From Balanoglossus misakiensis (taxonomy: Eukaryota > Hemichordata), in the NCBI GenBank assembly GCA_040954595.2, contig CM082576.2, positions 20,584,001 through 20,648,000 on the forward strand: a stretch of 64,000 nucleotides of DNA, given 5' to 3'. Numbering within the stretch: the first letter of the stretch is position 1; every line of letters begins with the position of its first letter. The notes under the pieces were generated by a model, which had not been told where the DNA came from, made no database searches, and saw only the letters and a list, made by a program, of their open reading frames with translations. The position numbers and the translations under genes are program-made. This document shows positions 10,135 to 18,712 of the stretch, piece by piece.

Positions 10135-10688
10135 GTAAGTATACAGCGCAGTCTCTTTTACCTTTTGTCTCTGATGCATTCAAATACTGCATGTTTCCTG
10201 AGCATAGGTGTAGCCATCACCACAGCAGAGCTTGGAGCGTTCTTGACATCGAATGCAAGATTACACTCTTCCCAATCAAAATCACTTTCGTAGCGCATAA
10301 TGTCTTGATTGTCTTAGTTCAAGAAACATTATGCGCGACTGGCCAATTTTACAGCCTTTTGTCAACGCACATCCACTATGGAAATTCTCACTCCAGGCCA
10401 GATAGTGTAAATTTACATATGAGTCTACAGGTATGCTTGAAGTCAAGTCAAGCATTTGCAAGGAACCCTCCTCCAGTACACAGGTCTTTGATTTCATGAA
10501 GGGAAGCCCTTGCCTCACAGTCACTGCCACATGATCTATGGAGGTGTGAACAACTTGATACCAGCCTAATATAAGTTGTAGGCACAATCACTCCACACAC
10601 CCTTGCCATAATTCTGCAAGGTTTTTGCCATATCTGTACTGTAGAATGAGTAGCAAGGAATAAAATGGCGTCCTTTCTTAATTTCCAG

Positions 10689-10803
10689 TGCAAAACCCCT
10701 GTGATCCCAACCCATGTATGAATGGTGGATTTTGCCAGCAAACATCGTGCAATTTCTATTCATGCCAGTGTGTGAACTCTTACACAGGTGACAACTGTCA
10801 AAC
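10689..10803 (+). pseudogene. exon E10 (unit A): EGF-like module split by a transposon
   Basis: QNPCDPNPCMNGGFCQQ is followed by CNFYSCQC, SYTGDNC and Q. The exon stops at GTCAAAC (10,797-10,803), which is duplicated at 11,922-11,928 after the inserted element. The last two bases (AA) and donor gtgagt follow at 11,929-11,936. Removing the element and one duplication gives DNCQT in phase 1. The seventh cysteine is Ser. Confidence 0.8.
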
Positions 10804-11128
10804 CATAGACCCTAGAGAAAGAAGGACGAGCAACTGCGGCAAAGATCAAAGGGTTTGGGGATTATCTGTATGATGATGTTCTTTTGCATATAATTAACAC
10901 CCAGGACAGTTGGACAATGACTTCCTTACTTCGGCACGTGTCGACCCCACCAGTGATGCGAAAACTTGCCACCAAACTGACACTCCTGCATTTCAGCAGC
11001 CACTGCGTTTTTTTCTAAAATTCTAAAAGTATTACGATGTCTGTGCTAATTATTATGGTCGTCTGTCGGATGAACGGTCATTTCTAGTGCCACAAGCTTC
11101 ATTTAAAAATTGTAAACAAATCATCCAT

Positions 11129-11370
11129 GCCAAATTCCTGTTTAACTTGTGCAGATGTGTTCCATAAATGATTGCTGCGTTCAACCACGTTGCAGTTTTC
11201 TCGTCTTCTGCGAGATGTTCTAAGGTGTTTGTGATAACTTCACGCAGAACGCGAGACTTTGCATTAGTTTATACACAGTTTATTTGCAAATTGGATTATT
11301 GGGATTTACCTGGAAATAATGTATGCAAAAGAACATCATTTCAAGAAAAAACTGGAGCTGCGCGTCCTTC
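11129..11370 (+). repeat. 242-bp direct repeat, copy 1
   Basis: It is nearly identical to 11,663-11,904, starting GCCAAATTCCTGTTTAAC and ending GCGCGTCCTTC. Units B and C lack this copy (29,918 and 50,934), so it is a unit-A duplication of the element's right part or a loss in the others. Confidence 0.75.
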
Positions 11371-11662
11371 TTGCATGTCCGACTGGGCACTCATATTTCT
11401 TGGTAACGCTGACACTTTTCGTAATAATTTTATGTTTTCGTGAAGTATTGAAACAAAAATTGTGGTTTAGGGGCATTTTATTTCGCAGTGCGTGAACAAT
11501 AAAACAGATTTCACGAAAACAATTTATAAACAAACTGGCTGGATTTTCATGTGTGCGCTATTGCCGCCAGGCAACCCTCGGTACGGTTAGCTCACAGCCT
11601 TGTGAAATACCCGGACTGTTAGACAAAAGATGCTTGTTTTGGACGCTGTCAGACTCAGAGGT

Positions 11663-11904
11663 GCCAAATTCCTGTTTAACTTGTGCAGATGTGTTCCATA
11701 AATGATTGCTGCGTTCAACCACGTTGTAGTTTTCTCGTCTTCTGCGAGATGTTCTAAGGTGTTTGTGATAACTTCACGCAAAACGCGAGACTTTGCGTTA
11801 GTTTATACACAGTTTATTTGCAAATTGGATTATTGGGATTTACCTGGAAATAATGTATGCAAAAGAACATCATTTCAAGAAAAAACTGGAGTTGCGCGTC
11901 CTTC
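11663..11904 (+). repeat. 242-bp direct repeat, copy 2
   Basis: This is the partner of 11,129-11,370, located 534 bp downstream next to the right end of the element in E10. Confidence 0.75.
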
Positions 11905-12175
11905 TTTCTCTAGGGTCCATGGTCAAACAAGTGAGTATATACTTTCAAGACACCCTGCAAACAAACAAGCAATCTTTATTCCGTAGATCTTTAAGCATAT
12001 TTATGCATTGTATATTTTGATGTGAAACTTCAAATTTTATTGGTCTTGTTGCCAAACTTCTGAAGAAATGAGGATATTGTTTTGAAGGGTATTTTATCAG
12101 TAGATAACAAATACCATGGCCCTCCATGCAAATACCCACATGGTAAATTAAAACTGTTACAGGTGTATTTGATTT

Positions 12176-12489
12176 AAGCAATAAAACACCCCCAGCCATG
12201 GTATACCACGAGATTTTGACCAGTTCACGACATATACGCACGAGCGATAGCGAGTGCGTATATGGAGTTGAACTGGTCAAAATCGAGTGGTATACCATGG
12301 CTGGGGGTGTTTTATTGCTATTATATTATGCCAGTATATTGAAACTTTGCATAAAACATTTTAAAAAGGCATTTTCTTTGACTATGATATATGACTGTGG
12401 TATATGGCTAATATATCCTGGTCACGTGTCGTGTCTCGACCAATCAAATAGCGTGATTTACACCTTCAATATACTGATATAATATAATT
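12176..12489. mobile_element. composite of 143-bp near-palindrome and short inverted-repeat element
   Basis: Positions 12,177-12,319 form a hairpin with arms of about 66 bp (AGCAATAAAACACCCCCAGC and its complement). From 12,320 a second element follows whose ends ATTATATTATGCCAGTATAT and its inverse (12,466-12,489) form 24-bp inverted repeats. The empty site is visible in B (30,160) and C (51,176). A related composite lies at 37,987-38,190. Confidence 0.7.
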
Positions 12490-12719
12490 CCACATATGGA
12501 TTACATGTGGGATAATATTGGGTGCTGGCAGTTTCAGTAAATGAACTGCTCTTAAAAGTTGGGTGTCAGGGCACCCTTGACTTCTTATTGTTCAGTTATA
12601 CATTTAGGAGGCTCAGTTATAGGAGAACCCGATAGAACCACAGCTGTAGGAATTAGGGAAATGGTCATACCCTAAAAAACTTATGTCACTACTATTTTTT
12701 TTTCATGCCATTGAAACAG

Positions 12720-12836
12720 AACAAACTCCATGTAGGCCAAGTCCATGCCTGAATAATGGGCGGTGTACTCAGCTGTCTTGTACAACTTATGAGTGTACTT
12801 GTCCAGGATGTTTCACCGGCACACACTGCAGCCAGT
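12720..12836 (+). CDS. exon E12 (unit A): EGF-like module, open, eight cysteines
   Basis: QTPCRPSPCLNNGRC is followed by CTTYECTCPGCFTG and THCSQ. Acceptor aaacag and donor gtaaaa keep phase 1. All eight cysteines of the family pattern are present. Confidence 0.8.
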
Positions 12837-13227
12837 GTAAAACTCATTAAAACAAACATTTGTCATGCAGGAACTAACATTTACAATCATGTCTCAATAC
12901 ATTGTCTATTGGTCATACTTTATATTTTCATCTTCAGCATCACACCTTGGTCCTTGGGAATCGGTCACCTCAAAAATGATGTACAGCTGAAAGAAAACAT
13001 GTTTATTTGAAGAAAAAACTGTTGATCGTTCATGAAAATTTTCCCTACACAAGATACATATACAGAGATTTTCATAGCCCCATAAGTGCGTCCCAGAATG
13101 AGCAAGTTGTTTTTGGAAGTGAAGTTCCGTTCAGTATTTACAGTAATGGTAATGATGATGTTTTCATCAAACAGATTTTGAAAGTAAATATTGCTGAGAT
13201 AACATTAGGTTGCACTTTTTATTGCAG

Positions 13228-13350
13228 TCCAAGATCCAGGCCAGCGAAACAGCTGTCTCAACGGGGCTGTATGTAATGCAGTGGCCAAGTCCTGCACGGC
13301 ATATACCTGTGCCTGTACTGGTTGCTATGAGGGTAACCGTTGTGAAATAT
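13228..13350 (+). CDS. exon E13 (unit A): EGF-like module, open, first Cys lost
   Basis: QDPGQRNSCLNGAVC is followed by CTAYTCACTGCYEG and NRCEI, with donor gtaagt. The first cysteine is Gly in this copy, while C keeps DPCQ and B has DPCP. Confidence 0.8.
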
Positions 13351-13929
13351 GTAAGTTTCTGACGTACCGTAAATGACAATCTTTTGGGCACTTTCTCTTC
13401 ATGGCAATTGAATTGTGTGGTAACTTCTCATTTCTAAAATTTCCCCAAGAGAAAAGAAAGGAAAAGGAAACAGAAATTTCATTTGTATGTCCGTGCAATT
13501 TAGGATAGGCACGAACTTGTGAGGAAGTGTACGAAGTTGGATGTTTTCATCACTCAAATATACAAGAGTTGCCTCTTGAAGACTAGTGTCTGTAGAGATA
13601 ATTGTGCATGTGAGGTAATCTCTCCTAAGGTGGTGCACACCTCTGAGTATTAAGTAAAAGAGACGTCCTTAATTATCCTTACTATTTGGCTTGAAAAATC
13701 AATCTTACTAGGTGTTCTGATTAGAGAGGTGTCCATAAAGACAGGTTTTACTGTATTACCCAAAATAGAGACATTGTCCCTTCATCATATACTTAATGCG
13801 TGTTCTGGGTATGGTTCCAGTATAATGCTTGTGTCAAAGGATTTTGTTGTGGTGCAGGAATCATCTTTGGTTGAGGTGTAGCCATCTGCATTTCATGTGT
13901 TTTAAACTATTTTTTTTTTCTGATTGTCA

Positions 13930-14049
13930 TTAACCCATGTGATCAGAATCCGTGTCAAAATGGAGGCTATTGTTCCAAAACACCAAATTCTTATACTGAC
14001 TACACCTGTTACTGCCAGTAGTGTTGGACTGGGGCCATCTGTGCCGTAG
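13930..14049 (+). pseudogene. exon E14 (unit A): EGF-like module, acceptor lost, in-frame TAG
   Basis: NPCDQNPCQNGGYC is followed by YTCYCQ, TAG at 14,019-14,021 and CWTGAICAV, then donor gtgtgt. The expected acceptor AG just before the exon is CA. The internal AG at 13,946 would give the wrong phase. Lesions are shared with B and C. Confidence 0.7.
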
Positions 14050-14443
14050 GTGTGTCGAATTACTGTTTTATGTCAAAGCGTGGTATATAAACCCTCATTT
14101 TTGGTATTCTCAATGTGATAGATGGACCCATACACCAATAAATGGGGTGGAAGCATTACTAAGTTTCATCCTTTCAAAATTTGCTGATGTAGGGTCAAAA
14201 TTGAGTGTGAGGTGCATGTTAAAAAGGAAAGCCTTCTGTATCATGTTGATGGCACATTTTTTTAATTTTTCAAGATTCTTACAGAAAAATCCTAGCAATA
14301 GCATCATTATGTTATTTTAAATGTAAAGGTTTGAAACAAGGAATAAAGACATTGCTCACATATTTAAACGAAATGAACATCACAAGTACATGTACAAGTT
14401 TTTGACAAGCAGGTAATTGATACTTTCATTTTTGTTTTGGCAG

Positions 14444-14563
14444 CCATTGATCAGTTATACCCTATGCCTTGTCAAAATGGTGGCACATGCGTTGCGTGAG
14501 ACGGCTGTTTCCTGTTTGACTGTATGTGTACCGAATGCTTCACTGGTGCCACATGTACAATGC
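14444..14563 (+). pseudogene. exon E15 (unit A): EGF-like module with in-frame TGA
   Basis: IDQLYPMPCQNGGTCVA is followed by TGA at 14,497-14,499 and DGCFLFDCMCTECFTG to ATCTM, with donor gtaagt. The first cysteine is missing (QLYP). The stop is shared with B and C. Confidence 0.78.
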
Positions 14564-14858
14564 GTAAGTACTAACCAATATTATTTTATTCAATGCAAAA
14601 CACTTGTTATATATTATATAATATAAGTACGGTACACATATTAAAGCCCTGGTAACTCAAACTTTGGGCTAGCTTAATGTTATCACTATTTTTGTTTTCG
14701 GTTGCAACTGTGGTTTCTTGTCACACTCTAAAGGATTTCACAGCATTTGGTTTTTCAAAACAGCCCTTTGGTTGTTGTCATGTATACATGTACATGACTG
14801 TGGAGTGTAGTTTGTAGATTCTGTAATTTTGACAATATCTTGACTGCACATCCCACAG

Positions 14859-14981
14859 CTGTCAACCAGTGTCAACCCATCCAGTGTCGGAATGGTGGAA
14901 ACTGTGTGCTGACGCCCAATTGGTGTACTGAATTCACATGCTCCTGTACAAGCTGTTACTCCGGCGATTTATGTCAGACAT
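14859..14981 (+). CDS. exon E16 (unit A): EGF-like module, open, eight cysteines
   Basis: VNQCQPIQCRNGGNC is followed by CTEFTCSCTSCYSG and DLCQT, with acceptor cccacag and donor gtgagt in phase 1. It is one of the best-preserved modules. Confidence 0.82.
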
Positions 14982-15365
14982 GTGAGTGATTTTAAATTTC
15001 AGATGAAGAGGAACATAATAACATAACACATAATCGGCTTGCAGTTGGTTTCTTCCAACCTGTATCAAACAGTGAATAACGACACAATTTTGGGGAAATT
15101 TATTAAGAATGTGTGTGCCATAAAAGGGGATTGTGTATTTGACCAAATAACAACCTGCACCGTATGGTACACTAAGACACTATTACACCTGTGTCAAAAT
15201 TTCATTACGTTTCTTTTGTTGAACATGGAAGAAATTTGTCACAGTGATGTTCTGTTGACCAACTGAGATTTTTACCACTCAACCCTGACTGCACAAATCT
15301 GTTTAAAGTATATGTAGTAAATATTAACTGTACACAATTTATATCACTTTCTCTTCTGTGCACAG

Positions 15366-15482
15366 ATTTGAATCCGTGTCAGCCCAACCCTTGTCTAAAC
15401 AGTGGATTCTGCCAGCAAGTGTCCTGCACCGAGTTCAGATGCCAGAGTCCACGCTGTTTCATCGGAACCACGTGCGCTGAAC
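15366..15482 (+). CDS. exon E17 (unit A): EGF-like module, open
   Basis: LNPCQPNPCLNSGFC is followed by CTEFRCQSPRCFIG and TTCAE, with donor gtaagc in phase 1. One cysteine of the CxC pair is Ser in all copies. Confidence 0.8.
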
Positions 15483-15706
15483 GTAAGCAAACCAGTGTCA
15501 GATTTCCCGCACAAAGTAGAAATCGCTGGGCTTTGTCATTGATATTGTCTGAATAAAGTTGCCTGTGATTGTGCAGCTAACCAAGAGACTTATATGCACT
15601 ACGGTAGCCATGATGAATACTTTCATTGACTCAAATGCTCATCAGTGTAGATGTTGCTATTTTTCCAACCGTAAATTGAAACATCAGAAAGTTATGACAT
15701 CAACTA

Positions 15707-15733
15707 CCCCCACCCCCACCCCACCCACCCCCA
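15707..15733 (-). other. G-quadruplex-capable tract (unit A)
   Basis: A C-rich run on the + strand (repeats of CCCCCA and CCCA) gives at least four G3+ runs with one-base loops on the minus strand. It lies in the E17-E18 intron and is conserved in B and C. Confidence 0.6.
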
Positions 15734-15930
15734 ACTAGTAAATATTATAAGATTCTGTAATTATGATAAAGATGGTAGCACCAAGCTTGGATCAAGTGGT
15801 CTTCATTATCCTTCACACATGAACATGATCACACGGATGTGCAATCTTCTGACAGTCTGCTACAGATTTCACTTCCCACTCAAGTGTGTAAGACCCTAAT
15901 GTGATACTTTTTCATTTCTCTCACCCTTAG

Positions 15931-16053
15931 CGATCAACCAGTGTCTTCTAAACCCATGTCTGAATAACGGAGTGTATCAGCCACTTCAAGGCTCCTGCTC
16001 AATCTACACCAGCAACTGTCCAACCTGCTACACTGGGCAAACATGTGTTACAT
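15931..16053 (+). CDS. exon E18 (unit A): EGF-like module, open, cysteines lost
   Basis: INQCLLNPCLNNGVYQ is followed by CSIYTSNCPTCYTG and QTCVT, with donor gtaagt. The third cysteine is Tyr in all copies. A further Cys-to-Ser change (TSNC against TCNC) is specific to unit A. Confidence 0.78.
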
Positions 16054-16072
16054 GTAAGTCACAAGTTTTTAG

Positions 16073-17073
16073 GTCCCATTGGTATGTACCATGGGAACTT
16101 ATGGGATTGGTTACGTCTGTATGTATGGATGGATGGATGGATGTATGTCTGTATGTCCGTCCACATGAAAAACTTGAAAACCGCAGCGCGTATGACCTCG
16201 ATATTTGGCGTGTAGATGCAGGCAGGGCTGTAGATGGGAGTTTGTTCAAATGAAGATGTCATTGCCAAAAATATGCAAATTAGCTGGGAAAATGTGAAAT
16301 TGGTCAAAACTCAAAAACTGGACAACCACTGGTCATATTGATTTGAAAAATGGTATGCATGTACCTTATATCAACCTCATACAACCCTGTATGTTTTGAG
16401 CTAATATTATCGATTTCCTATTTTTTTTGCATTTTTTTTTATTTTTCCATGTTATTGGTAAAAGTCTTTGAAATTTAGTATGAAGCCTCCTAATGTTGTC
16501 TAAGTAACCATAGTTTTGTTCAAATTGTTGCAAAATTTGCATATCTATAATTTTGAGCATTATTTGCCATTTTTGGTCAAAACATGTTTTTCTTTAAAAC
16601 CTCATGCCAGATTGCTTTGCAATTTGGTAGGCATGTTCGTAGGGGTAACCTAAATAATATGTTGTAAAAAATGTGATATTTGCATAAATGTGTTATCGGG
16701 GAAACTTTTGCAATTTTTGTCAAAAATTGTTTTCACTGAAACCGCTTATCCTATTGCATTGAACTTAGGCAGCATGTTCCTTGTAGTGATTGAAGTAGGA
16801 TATTGTACAATTTTGGTGATATTTGCATATTTGTGTTTTTGCCACTTTTGAACAAATATTTTCTGTGAAACTGCTTGTTGGATTGCTTTGAAATTAGTTT
16901 TTTCTCTGATTGCTTTGAAATTTAGGATATAATTTCATAACACATACCTGTATATGTGCAACTTTTATTCAATTCTGAGATCAGAAAGATTAAATATTTA
17001 GCGAGTTTTTTTGGTAAGTTTCTTTGTTTTTGGTTAGCAAATCTTCTCCTAAACAAATTGTCCAGTTGTTTTT
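16073..17073. repeat. interspersed repeat beginning with AGGTCCCAT hairpin and ATGG microsatellite (unit A)
   Basis: It starts TTTTTAGGTCCCATTGGTA, with an imperfect inverted CCATGGGA. A GGAT/ATGG run follows at 16,122-16,145, then about 900 bp rich in ATTGCTTTGAAATT and ATATTTGCATA motifs. A second member of the family abuts its right end in unit B. No coding capacity was found. Confidence 0.55.
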
Positions 17074-17607
17074 AAAGTTACTATTTACAAGGAGTTGTTA
17101 CCTCGAACAAAGACATGTTTACATAACTTAAATAGGCCAGCTGTTACAGAGACCACCAGCTATCACATTTTAATTACCAGTGGCAGGTCAGTGTGTGTCT
17201 GTTCCAGGGCTGACTGAAAGAAGTTGCTTCGCATATGTGTTTGTGTACAGACAATTTTTGGTCAATTTTTTTTTCTAGCACCACTTGTAAGACTGCCATG
17301 ACACTTGACAGTTTATTGGGCATGTTCCTTGTTAATGTTTTTACATTGCATATTTCTATATGGTCAGATCATAAGTGCTTGCAAATGTCACCTGTAATTT
17401 TTATTCTGCTGTGTCACTGTTTCCGCATAATCCTCAAATGTCATCAGATCTCCGAATGTGATGAAAACAGTGTGTTTTGAGTGGGTTTTTTTAATGACCT
17501 TTTGGGTTAAAAGTGGCAAAAATGGCAATTTTGTCTTCAAAGGGGTCAATAAGACTGACTTTTTTGGAATCAGCACCATTTTTTACATTGAATGGACTAG
17601 TCTGCTC

Positions 17608-17880
17608 GCTGGCTGCTGATGAGCTCTCTTTTGTTTATTTGGTTTCTAGCGTTGATGGCGCTGTTTTCTGACCGCATTCACAGATGCCGTATCTGCACCA
17701 TTATTTTGGGTTTTCTCCTCAATCCCACTAGCCTGAACCTCTGATACCTCAAATGAACAGGCTGTACTCAGAAGATTCTCTAGTGTCGTCTCCTCCCGAA
17801 GAGCACGACGTCTGAGACGGGCTGATGTGAATCCTCGTATGATTTGTGATTTGACCTCTTGATCCGGCTAGCTGATTCTC
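17608..17880 (-). pseudogene. Ty3/Gypsy-like gag fragment (unit A)
   Basis: It matches B 38,634-38,905 and C 58,098-58,335. Unit A lost everything between 37,292 and 38,633 of B, including the zinc knuckles. It shares with B the internal gag deletion that joins GATC to CGGCTAGC. Confidence 0.75.
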
Positions 17881-17904
17881 CGTGTTCTCTGTCCTCGTCG
17901 CAAA

Positions 17905-18256
17905 ATATAGAATCGTGGGTGGGCAATAATGACAACACGAGACACCAAGTCCGGCATGTAAGAGTGAGAGTGCCTAGCCTCGTTCACGCACTTTATTCAT
18001 AATGACCCGAATGTTTACGTCATTTTACAGAATGTATAAAGTATAGATGCTCACCAGTGTTTGGACACTACAATATACATGTGACTGCAGTGTCTTTCCA
18101 ATCATGAATTTGCAAGGTGTCCTTCGGAGAAAATCTTCTGATTCTCTTTCCTGATTTGCTTTGCATATATGACTTAATGATCTCATTTGTTGGAATTCCC
18201 TGTCCCAAATTTTTGATGATCAGTCTCTGCCCCATTGCTCATCGTCCCAACTTTCT
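17905..18256 (-). mobile_element. LTR-like remnant upstream of E20 (unit A)
   Basis: On the minus strand the end of this block is followed by a primer-binding-like TGGCGACGAGGACGG in unit C. An AATAAA lies inside it near 17,995. It directly precedes the E20 acceptor region. The outer border is uncertain. Confidence 0.5.
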
Positions 18257-18273
18257 TGTGTATTGAAAACCAG

Positions 18274-18397
18274 GAATCAACCAATGCGATCCCAATCCGT
18301 GCTTGAACAGTGGTTTCTGCCAGATGACATCTGGATCATGTGAACTGTACACATGTTTCTGTCAGAATTGTTTTCACTGGTGACCTTTGTGAACAAA
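18274..18397 (+). pseudogene. exon E20 (unit A): last EGF-like module, one-base frameshift
   Basis: INQCDPNPCLNSGFCQM is followed by CELYTCFCQNC; an additional T in TGTTTTCAC then shifts the frame. Allowing for it, FTGDLCEQ follows to donor gtaagt. The same insertion occurs in unit B. Confidence 0.78.
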
Positions 18398-18540
18398 GTA
18401 AGTTTTGATTTATTGTCTTGGGATAATAATTTATACAGTTTAAAGTATCACCATTTCTTTCAATATGTAGATTTTTTGTTTTTCTCTACAAGTGTAATCA
18501 AGATCTGCATGAAAATTTGTGTCGCTGTCACCGAACCCAG

Positions 18541-18692
18541 CTAGTCCATACAACCAACAGTATGAATCACCACCTCATGCTGGGCGTAGCCATAGGCTAT
18601 ACATGCCTGCCGGTATCGAAGGCCATTATGAGTATTGGTACCAGACCCCTTTTGAGAATGAATCATGGTTCCACCCTTATGGTAAAAAGTAA
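18541..18692 (+). CDS. exon E21 (unit A): terminal exon, Tyr-rich tail with stop
   Basis: After acceptor acccag the phase-1 frame reads T-SPYNQQYESPPHAG, GIEGHYEYWYQTPF and ENESWFHPYGKK, and ends at TAA 18,690-18,692. AATAAA follows at 18,707-18,712. It has no hydrophobic membrane segment. An alternative is splicing at AAAAA|gtaaga, but the stop plus the poly(A) signal favours the gene end. The tail is of unknown function. Confidence 0.65.
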
Positions 18693-18706
18693 GATTACTC
18701 CATGCT

Positions 18707-18712
18707 AATAAA
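18707..18712 (+). promoter_or_regulatory. candidate poly(A) signal AATAAA after E21 (unit A)
   Basis: A perfect AATAAA lies 15 bp after the stop codon. It is conserved in unit B. Confidence 0.5.

Larger units (their letters stand above)
10804..11921. mobile_element. 1.1-kb inverted-repeat element inserted in EGF exon E10 (unit A)
   Basis: The ends are inverted: CATAGACCCTAGAGAAAG at left and its complement CTTTCTCTAGGGTCCATG at right, with further inverted homology around GATGATGTTCTTTTGCATA. The 7-bp target duplication GTCAAAC flanks it. No transposase was recognised. It contains a 242-bp internal direct duplication (11,129-11,370 and 11,663-11,904). Units B and C keep only the left part. 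Confidence 0.75.
5323..18692 (+). pseudogene. array unit A: decayed multi-module extracellular EGF-repeat gene
   Basis: Exons E2-E10, E12-E18, E20 and E21 are recognised by cysteine spacing, phase-1 junctions and GT/AG borders. The encoded protein would have been a secreted or cell-surface chain of GCC2/GCC3-type cysteine-rich modules followed by EGF-like modules and a Tyr-rich tail. Such modules normally mediate extracellular binding; no enzyme domain or membrane segment is seen. The unit is broken: frameshifts in E2, E5, E7 and E20; in-frame stops in E4, E5, E8, E14 and E15; a lost acceptor at E14; and a transposon in E10. E1 is missing at the left junction, E11 by a deletion near 12,573, and E19 by the deletion at 17,607. 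The nearest known architectures are SCUBE- or SVEP1-like, but no orthology is claimed. A sequencing-error explanation is unlikely because B and C carry the same lesions. Confidence 0.75.

Noticed and set aside
9894-10499. A 201-codon + strand frame across E9, repeated in B and C.
   Set aside because: Only the E9 part is gene-like; the rest is flanking intron read through, and the exon has clear AG and GT borders.
14021-14320. Frames of about 100 codons on both strands after E14.
   Set aside because: No domain, composition typical of AT-rich intron, and the E14 module ends before them at a donor.
15707-15733. C-rich tract considered as a promoter element (GC box array).
   Set aside because: It sits between two internal exons of the same gene in all units and has no transcription start features.
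5323-18692. In-frame stops as sites of A-to-I RNA editing or stop-codon readthrough.
   Set aside because: All three stop codons occur, several exons need frameshifts, one acceptor is lost and one exon holds a transposon; editing cannot repair these.
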